In this document: positions 28,962 to 38,085 of the stretch, piece by piece
Layout of the letters: each line of letters begins with the position of its first letter
How positions within the stretch are numbered: position 1 is the first letter of the stretch
Assembly: GCA_902606115.1 (NCBI GenBank)
Contig: CACLFM010000001.1
Coordinates: 1 to 64,000, forward strand
Direction: 5' to 3'
From: an uncultured Pelagibacteraceae bacterium
Lineage (GTDB): Bacteria; Pseudomonadota; Alphaproteobacteria; Pelagibacterales; Pelagibacteraceae
DNA: 64,000 nt
The notes under the pieces: generated by a model
The model's database searches: none
What the model was told of the DNA's origin: nothing
The model's input: only the letters and a program-made list of their open reading frames with translations
Position numbers and translations under genes: made by a program

Positions 28962-29894
28962 ATGAAACTTCTGACAGGAAATAGTAATAAAAAATTAAGT
29001 CTTAAAATTGCTAAATATTTAAAAGAGAAACTTGTAAATTCAAGTATAAGAAAATTTAAAGATGGAGAGATATATATAGAGATAAATGAAAATATTAGAG
29101 GTAATAATATTTTTATTATACAATCTATTTCATCTCCCGCTAATGATAATTTAATGGAAATGCTTTTGTGTATTGATGCATTAAAAAGATCGTCAGCAAA
29201 GAATATAACTGCTGTAATTCCTTATTTTGGTTATGCAAGACAAGATAGAAAAGTAGTGCCAAGAACATCTATCTCAGCAAAATTAGTTTCTAATTTAATT
29301 ACTAAAGCTGGTGCAGACCGTGTTGTAACCATTGATTTACATGCTGGTCAAATACAAGGTTTTTTTGACATACCGGTAGATAATTTGTTTGCTACTCCAA
29401 TTTTTGCAAGACATATAAAAAAAAGAATTAAATCGAAAAATATAATCTGCGTCTCACCAGATGTAGGTGGGGTGGCGAGAACCAGAGGTTTAAGTAAATT
29501 TCTTAATACAGGTTTAGCTATAATTGACAAAAGAAGACCCTCTCCAGGAAAATCTGAAGTAATGAATGTGATAGGTACCGTAAAAGATAAGTGTTGTATT
29601 ATGGTTGATGACATAATCGATTCAGGTGGAACAATTGTTAATGCTGCCAAAGTTTTAAAAGAGAAAGGTGCTAAAGAAATTCATGTTTATATTACTCATG
29701 GTGTTTTGAGTGGAGACGCCGTCAATAGAATAAAAAAATCAGATATTAAAAACTTGGTTATTACAGACACAATTGATAATTATAGTAAAATAAAAAGTGC
29801 TAAAAATATTGAAATTCTGTCTGTATCTAATTTAATGGCTGAAGCAATAAGACGTATTTCAAACTCAACATCTGTATCTTATCTATTTAAATAA
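28962..29894 (+). CDS. prs: Ribose-phosphate pyrophosphokinase Prs
   Basis: Prs makes PRPP from ribose 5-phosphate and ATP, supplying nucleotide, histidine and tryptophan synthesis. The 310-residue protein has the ATP loop FKDGEIYIEI, the family signature around VIPYFGYARQDRK, the phrase DLHAGQIQGFF, and the PRPP-binding loop MVDDIIDSGGTIVNAA. The length is typical. It sits between pgeF and rplY; the order prs-rplY-pth-ychF downstream is widespread in proteobacteria. The gap to rplY is 45 bases. Confidence 0.97.
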   Translation: MKLLTGNSNKKLSLKIAKYLKEKLVNSSIRKFKDGEIYIEINENIRGNNIFIIQSISSPANDNLMEMLLCIDALKRSSAKNITAVIPYFGYARQDRKVVPRTSISAKLVSNLITKAGADRVVTIDLHAGQIQGFFDIPVDNLFATPIFARHIKKRIKSKNIICVSPDVGGVARTRGLSKFLNTGLAIIDKRRPSPGKSEVMNVIGTVKDKCCIMVDDIIDSGGTIVNAAKVLKEKGAKEIHVYITHGVLSGDAVNRIKKSDIKNLVITDTIDNYSKIKSAKNIEILSVSNLMAEAIRRISNSTSVSYLFK

Positions 29895-29939
29895 TTTTCT
29901 TGTTTTATTAGTAAACATGAGTTAAAAAACTTTTTTTTT

Positions 29940-30680
29940 ATGAGTATTTTAGAAGCAAATATTAGAAATACGAAAACAGCTGGTGAACTAAAAATAGTAA
30001 GAAACCAGGGAAAAGTTCCAGGCATTATATACGGCGGATCAGAAAAAAATCAGAATGTTTCTATTTCTAGAAAAGTTTTAAAAAGTTTAATGGAGAAAGA
30101 AAATTTTCTTTCAAAAATTATTAAACTTAAAATTGATGAGAAAGAGGAAAGTGTCTTACCAAAAGAAATATCTTTTGACGTGATTACAGACGAACCAATA
30201 CACATCGACTTTTTAAGAATTATAAAGGGTTCAAGTGTTATAATTGAAATACCAGTGAAGTTCATTAATAATGATAAATCTCCGGGTTTAAAAAAGGGGG
30301 GTGTTCTAAACATAGTAAGAAGAAAAGTAGAGCTGAAATGTCCATCAGAAAATATTCCAAGTGAATTAGTAGTTGATTTAGATGGTGTGGATATAGGTTA
30401 CAGTTTTAAAATATCGTCCATAAAGTTGCCTGAGAAAGTTGTTCCGACCATTATTGGGAGGGACTTTGTAATTGCTACTGTTGCCTCTCCAACAGTTATA
30501 AAAGAACCTGAAAAGCCAGCAGAGACAGTAGAGGGAGAACAAGCCGCAGATGGATCTGCAGAAGCTCAGGATGCTGGGGCATCTAAAGAAAGCACAAATA
30601 CAAAAGGTGGAGCAGAAACAGAAAAAAAAGATGCTGACAAAAAAGATGAGGGCAAAAAACCTCAATCAGAAAAAAAATAA
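29940..30680 (+). CDS. rplY: 50S ribosomal protein L25 (CTC family, long form)
   Basis: L25 binds 5S rRNA. Residues 1-90 form the L25 domain (LEANIRNTKTAGELKIVRNQ..., GIIYGG) and about 95-185 form the TL5/CTC C-terminal beta domain (IPVKFINNDKSPGLKKGGVLN, RKVELKC). A tail of about 60 residues follows, made mainly of Ala, Glu, Lys, Gly, Asp and Ser with a Lys/Asp-rich end; it is low in complexity and its DNA is visibly richer in G and C than its neighbours. A shorter acidic/basic tail is common in alphaproteobacterial L25. A poly-T run precedes the ATG. pth follows after 20 bases. Confidence 0.95.
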   Translation: MSILEANIRNTKTAGELKIVRNQGKVPGIIYGGSEKNQNVSISRKVLKSLMEKENFLSKIIKLKIDEKEESVLPKEISFDVITDEPIHIDFLRIIKGSSVIIEIPVKFINNDKSPGLKKGGVLNIVRRKVELKCPSENIPSELVVDLDGVDIGYSFKISSIKLPEKVVPTIIGRDFVIATVASPTVIKEPEKPAETVEGEQAADGSAEAQDAGASKESTNTKGGAETEKKDADKKDEGKKPQSEKK

Positions 30681-30700
30681 TTGATTAAATTTTAATTTAA

Positions 30701-31261
30701 ATGTTTTTATTTGTAGGGCTAGGTAATCCCACACCAAATTCGGAAAATAACCGCCATAATATTGGTTTTAAAGTAATAGATACCATAAATTTTAAATTTA
30801 AATTGTCAAAACAAAAACCTAAATTTAAAGGTTTATTAACTACTGGAAATATAAATGAAAAGAAAGTTTACGCAATTAAACCATTAACATTTATGAATAA
30901 TTCTGGAATATGTATAAGAGAACTTATTGAATATTTTAAGATTGAAGCCAAAAATATTGTAGTATTTCACGATGATTTAGATATTGATTTTGGTAAAATA
31001 AAAACGAAATTTGGTGGTTCTAGCGCGGGTCATAATGGAATAGAGTCCATAGATAAATTTATTGGAAAAGATTACTCAAGGGTGAGGATAGGTATAGGTA
31101 AACCAAATGATAAATTTTCAGTTCCAGATTATGTGCTAAATGATTTTGATGATGAAGAAAAACAACAGCTTGAAACTCTAAAAAATAATATTGCAGAAAA
31201 TTTAGCCATTTTAATTGACAAAAAATTAGATCTTTTTTCAAGCACAATTAATAATAAATAA
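30701..31261 (+). CDS. pth: Peptidyl-tRNA hydrolase Pth
   Basis: Pth releases peptides from peptidyl-tRNA that drops off the ribosome. In 186 residues it shows LFVGLGNP (3-10), the catalytic His19 in NNRHNIGF, PLTFMNNSG, the Asp of FHDDLDIDFG and the tRNA-binding GGSSAGHNGIESI. The length is normal. It follows rplY and shares one base (TAATG) with ychF, so translation of the two is probably coupled. Confidence 0.96.
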   Translation: MFLFVGLGNPTPNSENNRHNIGFKVIDTINFKFKLSKQKPKFKGLLTTGNINEKKVYAIKPLTFMNNSGICIRELIEYFKIEAKNIVVFHDDLDIDFGKIKTKFGGSSAGHNGIESIDKFIGKDYSRVRIGIGKPNDKFSVPDYVLNDFDDEEKQQLETLKNNIAENLAILIDKKLDLFSSTINNK

Positions 31262-32334
31262 TGGGGTTTAAATGTGGTATTGTTGGATTGCCTAATGTAG
31301 GTAAGTCAACTTTATTTAATGCTTTAACTAATTCATCTAAAGCCCAAGCAGGCAACTTTCCCTTCTGTACTATAGAGCCTAATGTTGGTGTAGTGCCAGT
31401 TATAGATAAAAGATTAGATAAATTATTTGAAATATCGAAATCAAAAAAAAAAATTTATCCTACTGTAACCTTTCTAGATATTGCAGGGTTAGTAAAAGGT
31501 GCCTCTAAGGGTGAAGGACTAGGAAATAAATTCTTATCACATATAAGAGAAGTAGATGCAATTGTGCATTTGCTGAGGTGTTTTGACTCCAGTGATATTC
31601 AAAATGTAAATAAGGATGTAGATCCAATTAGAGACTTGAATATTATTGAAACAGAGATGAAGCTAGCTGACCTGGACTCTATACAAAAAAGAACAGATAA
31701 GAAAAATTTAAAAAAAATTACAAATGATGAGCTTGATATACTAAAAACAACCGAAAATTACATTAATAATGATAAAGATTTAAATGAACTTAGGAATTCA
31801 TTTGATTTGGATTTAATTAACAAATCTGGTTTACTTTCTTTAAAACCAAAGCTGTTTGTGTGTAATGTTGACGAAAAAAGTATTTCTTCTGGAAATAAAT
31901 ATTCAGAGTCTGTTCAAAAGATTAATAAAATTGAAAATACAATTTTAGTTTCAGCAGAGATAGAAAATCAGATAAATCAGCTGGATATCAATGAAAAGAA
32001 AAATTTTATGCAATTAATGAATATTGAAAAAACAGGTTTAAATTACTTAATTGAAAAAGGTTACAAATTACTTGAGCTTGAAACTTTTTTTACCTCTGGA
32101 CCTGAGGAGTCTAGAGCTTGGACAATAAAAAAAAATAGTACTGCACCTGTAGCTGCAGGAAAAATACACACAGATTTTGAAAAAGGTTTTATAAGAGCAG
32201 AAACAATTTCCTATAATGATTTTATCTCAAATAATGGTTGGATAAATAGTAGGAATAATGGCAAAATGAGACTAGAAGGAAAAGATTATTTAGTTGAAGA
32301 TGGAGATATTTTAAACTTCCGTTTCAATACGTGA
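31261..32334 (+). CDS. ychF: Ribosome-binding ATPase YchF
   Basis: A 357-residue OBG-family P-loop protein that prefers ATP. G1 is GLPNVGKST (9-17), and G3 is LDIAGLVKGASKGEG (residues about 71-85), the YchF hallmark. The G4 position is VCNVDE in place of NKxD, which explains ATP preference in the family. The C-terminal TGS domain ends with YLVEDGDILNFRFNT. The role is in ribosome-linked stress and protein-quality control. The last 24 bases overlap the end of the convergent petC, so the YchF C-terminus and the cytochrome c1 C-terminus share DNA. Confidence 0.97.
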   Translation: MGFKCGIVGLPNVGKSTLFNALTNSSKAQAGNFPFCTIEPNVGVVPVIDKRLDKLFEISKSKKKIYPTVTFLDIAGLVKGASKGEGLGNKFLSHIREVDAIVHLLRCFDSSDIQNVNKDVDPIRDLNIIETEMKLADLDSIQKRTDKKNLKKITNDELDILKTTENYINNDKDLNELRNSFDLDLINKSGLLSLKPKLFVCNVDEKSISSGNKYSESVQKINKIENTILVSAEIENQINQLDINEKKNFMQLMNIEKTGLNYLIEKGYKLLELETFFTSGPEESRAWTIKKNSTAPVAAGKIHTDFEKGFIRAETISYNDFISNNGWINSRNNGKMRLEGKDYLVEDGDILNFRFNT

Positions 32335-33090
32335 CCAGATTTTTTTCATGCTAAAGTAAACTAGTATACTTAATATTATAAGATAGATAATTGCTCTAAA
32401 ACCTATTTTATGTCTTTGTTCAAGGTGAGGTTCTGCCGTCCACATTAAAAAACTAACAATGTCCTTTGCCATTTGTTGTTCAGTTGCATTGGTGCCATCA
32501 GTATATTCAACAAGATCATCAGACAAAGGTGCTGGCATTTTTATCTTATTACCATACATATATTTGTTGTAGTAAACGCCATCATCTAATTTAACCCCTG
32601 CCGGAGGATCTTCATATCCAAGCAAGACTGAATATACGTAATCAGCTCCACCCTTTCTAGCTTTAACTAATACAGACATATCTGGAGGATATGCACCACC
32701 ATTTGCTGACTTGGCCTCTTCATCGTTTAAATAAGGCATTGCAAATTTATCAGATAATCTTGCTGGTCTTGTAAACATTTCACCTTCTGGATTTGGTCCG
32801 TCTAATATTTCAAAATTTGCAGCAATAGCTTTTGTTTGTTGAACTGAAAATTGTGGACCACCCTCTTCTGAGAGATTTCTATAAGACATGTATTTTAATG
32901 AATGACATGAAGCACACACTTCTTGATAGACCTGATAACCTCTTTGCAATGATGCTCTATCAAATTTGCCAAATGGTCCTTTGAAAGTCCAATCAGTTGT
33001 CAATAGTTTCTCTGATTTTTCTGCTGAAATTGCTGTGCTACTTAAAATTAAAAAAATTATTAAAGAAAAAAACTTTACAAATTTTAACAT
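32311..33090 (-). CDS. petC: Cytochrome c1 of the bc1 complex (PetC)
   Basis: A 259-residue subunit of ubiquinol-cytochrome c reductase. It has an N-terminal signal peptide (residues 1-23, FSLIIFLILSSTAISA), the haem c site CASCH at residues 59-63, the sixth-ligand Met in the phrase KIKMPAPL, and a single C-terminal membrane anchor (RAIIYLIILSILVYFSMKKIW region). The protein therefore faces the periplasm. It shares one base with petB and closes the petABC operon. The tail overlaps the end of ychF by 24 bases. No large insertion is seen compared with the short alphaproteobacterial forms. Confidence 0.96.
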   Translation of the reverse strand: MLKFVKFFSLIIFLILSSTAISAEKSEKLLTTDWTFKGPFGKFDRASLQRGYQVYQEVCASCHSLKYMSYRNLSEEGGPQFSVQQTKAIAANFEILDGPNPEGEMFTRPARLSDKFAMPYLNDEEAKSANGGAYPPDMSVLVKARKGGADYVYSVLLGYEDPPAGVKLDDGVYYNKYMYGNKIKMPAPLSDDLVEYTDGTNATEQQMAKDIVSFLMWTAEPHLEQRHKIGFRAIIYLIILSILVYFSMKKIWSRIETEV

Positions 33091-34355
33091 TACAACTTTT
33101 GAGTATTCACATTATTTCTTACAGGTTCCACATTTAAAGAGCCACCTAAAATTGGTTCAGTTATACTCATTGGTAATGGTGTGGTTTTTTCGATCTTACC
33201 TAATATTGGCAAGATTATTAAAAAGTGTGCAAAATAATAAGCGGTTCCTATTCTTGCAACTAGTAAGTACAAGCCTTCAGCAGGCATTGCTCCAACATAA
33301 CCTAAAATCAATACGTCTAAAACCAGTATCCAATAAAATTGCTTGTAAAGTGGTCTAAAAACAGCAGATCTTATTTTTGAAGTATCAAGCCATGGCAATG
33401 CTGCTAAAATTAAAATTGCTGACAACATTGCTATTACTCCCATAAGCTTATCTGGGATTGATCTAAGAATTGCATAAAAAGGTAAGAGATACCACTCAGG
33501 TACAATATGTGCTGGGGTTACCAATGGATTGGCCTCGATATAATTATCAGCATGTCCTAGAACATTTGGTGAGTAAAAAACAAAAAATGCAAATAATATT
33601 AAAAATAATAAAAGTGCAAATAAATCTTTAATAACTATGTATGGATGGAATGAAACTGTATCTTTAGATGGTTTTTTTATATCAATACCAATTGGATTAT
33701 TATTTCCAGGAACGTGTAAGGCCCATATATGCAAAACAACCAAACCTAATATTAAAAATGGAATTAAATAATGTAATGTAAAAAATCTTGTTAATGTTGG
33801 GTTATCTACAGAATAGCCACCCCACAACCATGTAGTAATACTTTCACCTACTAAAGGAATTGCGCTAAATAGATTTGTTATTACAGTAGCCCCCCAAAAA
33901 CTCATTTGTCCCCACGGCAGAACATATCCCATGAAAGCAGCCGCCATCATTAATAAATAAATTAAGATTCCTAAAATCCAAATTATTTCTCTTGGTGATT
34001 TGTATGAACCATAAAATAGTGATCTAAATATATGTATATAAACTGCAAGAAAGAACATTGATGCTCCATTTGCATGAATGTATCTTATTAACCAACCATA
34101 ATTAACATCTCTCATTATATGTTCTACACTGCTAAACGCTAAATCTGCATGAGCAATATAGTGCATGGCTAAAACTAAACCTGTTATAATTTGAGTTATT
34201 AGACAAAAAGTTAAAATTCCGCCAAATGTCCACCAATAATTTAAATTTTTTGGTGTTGGGTAATCAGTTAAATGATTTGCCAATGTTAACAAAGGCAGTC
34301 TGTCATTAAACCATTTTCCAAATTTCGATTTAGGTTGATAATTATGTTCACTCAT
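33090..34355 (-). CDS. petB: Cytochrome b of the bc1 complex (PetB)
   Basis: The 421-residue membrane subunit that carries the two haems b and both quinone sites. It has about eight transmembrane helices. Haem-ligand histidines lie in [30 protein letters not shown] and [13 protein letters not shown], and the quinol-oxidation site motif PEWY is in [17 protein letters not shown]. The [14 protein letters not shown] cd1-helix region is complete. Uncut, bc-type length (not the split b6/IV form). It lies 5 bases after petA and shares one base with petC. Confidence 0.97.
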   Translation of the reverse strand: MSEHNYQPKSKFGKWFNDRLPLLTLANHLTDYPTPKNLNYWWTFGGILTFCLITQIITGLVLAMHYIAHADLAFSSVEHIMRDVNYGWLIRYIHANGASMFFLAVYIHIFRSLFYGSYKSPREIIWILGILIYLLMMAAAFMGYVLPWGQMSFWGATVITNLFSAIPLVGESITTWLWGGYSVDNPTLTRFFTLHYLIPFLILGLVVLHIWALHVPGNNNPIGIDIKKPSKDTVSFHPYIVIKDLFALLLFLILFAFFVFYSPNVLGHADNYIEANPLVTPAHIVPEWYLLPFYAILRSIPDKLMGVIAMLSAILILAALPWLDTSKIRSAVFRPLYKQFYWILVLDVLILGYVGAMPAEGLYLLVARIGTAYYFAHFLIILPILGKIEKTTPLPMSITEPILGGSLNVEPVRNNVNTQKL

Positions 34356-34360
34356 ATTTT

Positions 34361-34873
34361 TTATCCAATTTTAATTGTATTACTATTAACAAATTCATAT
34401 TTTGGTATTTCTAAATTGGTAGGTGCCGGACCTTTCCTAATCCTGCCAGATGTATCATAGTGAGAACCGTGGCAGGGACAAAACCAACCTTTATAATCCC
34501 CTTTATCAGCAAGAGGTACACATCCAAGATGAGTGCATACTCCTAGCATCACAAGCCACTCCGGATTTGATGCTCTATCTTCATCTTTTTCTGGATGTTT
34601 AAGTTCAGTTAAACTTACTGATTTCGCCTCACTAATTTCGTTCTCTGTTCTTCTTTTAATAAATACTGGTTTTCCTCTCCACAATACAGTAATAGACTGG
34701 CCTGGTTTAACTGATGTCACATCAACTTCTGTTGTGGCAAGCGCTTTAACCGAAGCGTCAGGATTCATTTGATCTATCAAAGGCCAAGCCGCCGCTCCTA
34801 CCCCAACAACCCCAACTACTGTTGATGCTGTGTAAATAAAGTCTCTTCGATTAACTTTTTTTTGATCTGACAT
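34361..34873 (-). CDS. petA: Rieske iron-sulfur subunit of the bc1 complex (PetA)
   Basis: A 170-residue protein with an N-terminal twin-arginine signal anchor ([20 protein letters not shown], 8-27), so it is probably exported folded by Tat and stays anchored. The Rieske cluster ligands are Cys113 and His115 in CTHLGC and Cys132 and His135 in CPCHGSHYD; Cys118 and Cys134 form the usual disulfide. It heads the petABC operon. The 68-base gap to the divergent trmL gene is AT-rich and must hold both promoters. Confidence 0.97.
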   Translation of the reverse strand: MSDQKKVNRRDFIYTASTVVGVVGVGAAAWPLIDQMNPDASVKALATTEVDVTSVKPGQSITVLWRGKPVFIKRRTENEISEAKSVSLTELKHPEKDEDRASNPEWLVMLGVCTHLGCVPLADKGDYKGWFCPCHGSHYDTSGRIRKGPAPTNLEIPKYEFVNSNTIKIG

Positions 34874-34941
34874 TTTAATTATTAAATATACCTAATATAT
34901 GTATTCATATAGTATAAAAGTTAAATATATCCATAGTAAGA

Positions 34942-35400
34942 ATGACACATAATAGACCAAAAATTGCACTTTATCAGCCAGATATACCGCAGAATACGGC
35001 ATCGATTATTAGGACCTGCTCATGTTTAGGTATAATGCTAGAAATTATTGAGCCATGTGGATTTATTGTAAATGACCAAAAATTTAAAAGAGTTGTGATG
35101 GATTATTACGATGCTAAAAACATCAATTTTTATAAAAGTCCAGAAAAGTTCTTTATGAGTAAAATAAATACAAGATTAATTTTAATGACAACCAAGTCTA
35201 AAAAATCGTATGAAGAATTCTTATTTAGGCAAGATGACACAGTGATATTTGGTAGAGAAAGTTTTGGTGTACCAACTGGAGTACATAAGAAAGTCAATCA
35301 TAGATTAACTATTCCTATGATTAATAAAAAGCGATCACTAAATTTGTCTTCATCAGTATCAATTGTTATATCAAAAATACTTAACCAAGATAATTTTTAA
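34942..35400 (+). CDS. trmL: tRNA (cytidine/uridine-34-2'-O)-methyltransferase TrmL-like (SPOUT)
   Basis: A 152-residue SPOUT methyltransferase that in the family modifies the wobble base of tRNA-Leu isoacceptors. The start IALYQPDIPQNTASIIRTCSCLG, the central VIFGRESFGVP (family FGxExxG knot segment) and the C-terminal LTIPMINKKRSLNLSSSVSIV are all clear. It is about the usual length for TrmL. The stop codon directly abuts the hemF start. The call as TrmL rather than another short SpoU protein rests on size and on the N-terminal motif. Confidence 0.92.
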   Translation: MTHNRPKIALYQPDIPQNTASIIRTCSCLGIMLEIIEPCGFIVNDQKFKRVVMDYYDAKNINFYKSPEKFFMSKINTRLILMTTKSKKSYEEFLFRQDDTVIFGRESFGVPTGVHKKVNHRLTIPMINKKRSLNLSSSVSIVISKILNQDNF

Positions 35401-36228
35401 ATGGATCAAGATTTAAAAAAAAAATTAACTAGGAATTGGTTTATCAATCTTCAAGAAATGATATGTAAAGAAATAAAGCAAATTGAGGGGGAGAAAATAA
35501 AATTTTTAAAAAAAACATGGAAAAGAGATAAAAGAAAAGATGAAGGTGGTGGTTGTTATTACATTCTTGAAAATGGAAAAGTATTTGACAAGGTAGGCGT
35601 AAACTTCTCAGAAGTTTACGGAAAACTATCCAAAGACTTCAAAAAAAAAATTCCTGGAACAAATAATAATAAAAAGTTTTGGGCGTCTGGTATTTCAGTT
35701 GTAATGCATATGAAGAATCCTCATGTTCCAGCAATGCATTTTAATACCAGATATATTTGCACAAATCATGGCTGGTTTGGAGGGGGTATGGATATTACTC
35801 CATGTTTTGATGATGCAATCATCAAAAAATTTCTATTCAAAAAATTAAAAAAAATGTGCGATAGTCACGATAAAAAGTACTTTAAAAAATACAAAAAATG
35901 GTGCGATGAATATTTTTATTTGGCCCATAGAAAAGAGTCTAGAGGAATTGGGGGAATTTTTTTTGATTATAAAAAAGGTACTTGGGAAAAAAATTTTAGA
36001 TTTGTAAGAGATTTAGGTATAAATTTTACTCAAATTTTTAAGCAAATTATTAATCTTAAAAATAATAAAGGATGGAACCTAAAACAAAAAGATATTCAAT
36101 ATTTTAAGAGAGGCAGATACGTTGAGTTTAATCTATTATATGACAGAGGTACTAAATTTGGATTACAAACAGGTGGAAATGTTGAGGCTATATTAATGTC
36201 ACTTCCTCCATTAGCAAAATGGAAATAA
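35401..36228 (+). CDS. hemF: Oxygen-dependent coproporphyrinogen III oxidase HemF
   Basis: HemF decarboxylates coproporphyrinogen III to protoporphyrinogen IX with oxygen, a late haem step that serves the cytochromes in this window. Conserved phrases are GGGCYYILENGKVFDKVGVNFS (split here across about 42-63), MHMKNPHVPAMHFNTRY, WFGGGMDITPC, the signature RGIGGIFFDY and the C-terminal GRYVEFNLLYDRGTKFGLQTGG. At 275 residues it is slightly shorter than the E. coli enzyme but includes all motifs. It directly abuts trmL, and greA follows 3 bases later. Confidence 0.96.
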   Translation: MDQDLKKKLTRNWFINLQEMICKEIKQIEGEKIKFLKKTWKRDKRKDEGGGCYYILENGKVFDKVGVNFSEVYGKLSKDFKKKIPGTNNNKKFWASGISVVMHMKNPHVPAMHFNTRYICTNHGWFGGGMDITPCFDDAIIKKFLFKKLKKMCDSHDKKYFKKYKKWCDEYFYLAHRKESRGIGGIFFDYKKGTWEKNFRFVRDLGINFTQIFKQIINLKNNKGWNLKQKDIQYFKRGRYVEFNLLYDRGTKFGLQTGGNVEAILMSLPPLAKWK

Positions 36229-36231
36229 AAT

Positions 36232-36711
36232 ATGAGCAACAAAGAACCAATAACGGTAGAGGGGCTAAAAAGATTGTCAGAGGAATTAGTTTTTTTAAAA
36301 GAAAAAAAAAGACCAGAGATTGTTAGCGCTATATCAGAAGCTAGATCACACGGCGATTTAAAAGAGAACGCTGAATATCATGCAGCAAAAGAACAACAGT
36401 CATTAAATGAAGGAAGAATTCAAGTGGTTGAAGATACTATTGCAAGAGCAAACGTAATAGATGTAACAAAAATTGAAAATATTGGGAAAGTTATTTTTGG
36501 TTCAACAGTTTCTTTGCAAGATTTAGATAGCAATGAAAAAATTAAATATAAACTGGTTGGTAAAGACGAGGCAGAAATTAAAAAAAAACTCATATTTTAT
36601 CAGTCTCCGATTGGCAAAGGACTTATAGGGAAAAATAAAGGAGACTTTGTTGAAATAAATACTCCGTCAGGTAAAAAAAGCTTTGAGATTATTAATGTAG
36701 ATTATATCTAA
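36232..36711 (+). CDS. greA: Transcription elongation factor GreA
   Basis: GreA stimulates cleavage of back-tracked transcripts by RNA polymerase. The 159-residue protein has the N-terminal coiled coil with [19 protein letters not shown] (family acidic tip DxxENxEY) and the C-terminal FKBP-like domain with the phrase [14 protein letters not shown]. The length is normal. It closes the trmL-hemF-greA run, and its last 4 bases overlap the end of the convergent cca gene. Confidence 0.96.
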   Translation: MSNKEPITVEGLKRLSEELVFLKEKKRPEIVSAISEARSHGDLKENAEYHAAKEQQSLNEGRIQVVEDTIARANVIDVTKIENIGKVIFGSTVSLQDLDSNEKIKYKLVGKDEAEIKKKLIFYQSPIGKGLIGKNKGDFVEINTPSGKKSFEIINVDYI

Positions 36712-37973
36712 TCTCTTAAAATATTATCTACTTTTTCAATAGGTAGCTTAAAGTTATTATTAAGCCAGACTGATTCTAATTCTTTAAGTTTATCACCTAA
36801 TAATTTACCATCTTTGAAATTATATTTTTCTTTTAAAAGTTTTGCATTATAAGGAAAAACTGGAGTCTCTTCTATTTTGTAAAAATTATTTAATTCATCA
36901 ATATTTTGAATATTCTTTGATCTTAAAATATGAAGTTTGATTAAATCAATTACTTTTTGTCTACCATGTTTGTAGAGCATTATCTTTATATTTTTTTTTT
37001 GAAAAAAATCATTGTTTAAATTTTTATAAGTATTTTTAAGGAATAATATTCTATCTTTTTCAAATTTAGATAAATTAAATTTATGCATAAAATATTCTGC
37101 ATTATCAGACTCATCAATTATTAGAAAGCTTATTAAAAAAGGAAAATCATTGTCTTCAAATAGAGATTTGCAATCTTTTTTTTCAAATTTTGTCATAACT
37201 TCAAAATTTTTTAGTTGAGGAAAAATTAATTGTATAATTTCTTTTGAAAATTTGTCTTGGGAAATTTTTAAAAAGCCTTTGGATAAAAGGATTTTTTTTA
37301 ATTCATTGAGCAATCTATCATTTGAGATTTTATTAATACCATTAATATTTTGCTTTATTATTTTTTTTATTTCTTCCGAGTGATTATTTTTTGAATAGAT
37401 CAAGAAAAATCTTATATACCTCAAAATTCTCAAGTAATCTTCTTTTATTCTGGTTTTGGGATTTCCTATAAATTTGACGTATCCATTTAATAAATCAACT
37501 CTTCCATTAAATGGATCAAATAATTCTCCATTCAAATTTGAATAAATTGAGTTAAATGTGAAATCTCTTCTATTTGCGTCCTCTTTCCAGCTCTTACAAT
37601 ACTGAACTTCAGCGTGCCTTCCATCAGTTTTAATATCTTTTCTTAAAGAAGTAATTTCAAATTTTTTTTTTTCTATAATTGCTGTTATTGTTCCATACTT
37701 TTTTCCAATATCAATAAATTTAATTTTATTTTTATTTAAACAATTTATAACCTCATCTGGTTCAAGGTTAGTTGCCAAATCAATATCTTCTACTTTCTCT
37801 CCTAAAATATTTTGTCTAACACATCCGCCGACAAAAAGTATTTCACTTTCAATTGAGTAATCGTTTATTGAATTAAATAAATATATAATTTTTGGATCAT
37901 CCTTCAAATCTTGAACGCTGTTTAAATGACCAGATTTTTTTTTATTAAAAATTTTTAAAAACTTTTTTAACAT
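36708..37973 (-). CDS. cca: CCA tRNA nucleotidyltransferase (poly(A) polymerase family)
   Basis: A 421-residue class II nucleotidyltransferase that adds or repairs the 3' CCA of tRNAs. Seen are the catalytic [22 protein letters not shown] segment (about 47-68, with the DxD pair), [25 protein letters not shown] and RILRYIRFF. The C-terminal half is divergent and Lys/Phe-rich. Distinguishing CCA addition from poly(A) polymerase is not possible from motifs alone, but the alphaproteobacterial type is usually the CCA enzyme. The ATG lies only 4 bases after the encoded CCA of tRNA-Gln, and no Shine-Dalgarno sequence is visible. The 3' end overlaps greA by 4 bases. Confidence 0.92.
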   Translation of the reverse strand: MLKKFLKIFNKKKSGHLNSVQDLKDDPKIIYLFNSINDYSIESEILFVGGCVRQNILGEKVEDIDLATNLEPDEVINCLNKNKIKFIDIGKKYGTITAIIEKKKFEITSLRKDIKTDGRHAEVQYCKSWKEDANRRDFTFNSIYSNLNGELFDPFNGRVDLLNGYVKFIGNPKTRIKEDYLRILRYIRFFLIYSKNNHSEEIKKIIKQNINGINKISNDRLLNELKKILLSKGFLKISQDKFSKEIIQLIFPQLKNFEVMTKFEKKDCKSLFEDNDFPFLISFLIIDESDNAEYFMHKFNLSKFEKDRILFLKNTYKNLNNDFFQKKNIKIMLYKHGRQKVIDLIKLHILRSKNIQNIDELNNFYKIEETPVFPYNAKLLKEKYNFKDGKLLGDKLKELESVWLNNNFKLPIEKVDNILRD

Positions 37974-37977
37974 ATTA

Positions 37978-38052
37978 TGGCTGGGGCGCTAGGATTCGAA
38001 CCTAGGAATGGCGGTACCAAAAACCGCTGCCTTACCACTTGGCTACGCCCCA
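37978..38052 (-). tRNA. tRNA-Gln (anticodon UUG) with encoded CCA
   Basis: A 75-base cloverleaf. It has a 7-bp acceptor stem TGGGGCG/CGCCCCA including the U1-A72 pair typical of bacterial tRNA-Gln, a D arm GCC/GGC, a 5-bp anticodon stem GCGGT/ACCGC with loop TTTTGGT (anticodon TTG), a variable loop of 5, and a T arm CTAGG-TTCGAAT-CCTAG. The discriminator is G and CCA is encoded. It sits between ispE (33 bases before) and cca (4 bases after) on the same strand, so it may be part of a mixed mRNA-tRNA transcript. Confidence 0.98.
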
Positions 38053-38085
38053 AAATCAATTTCTTATAACATAAAGTTCTAATAT

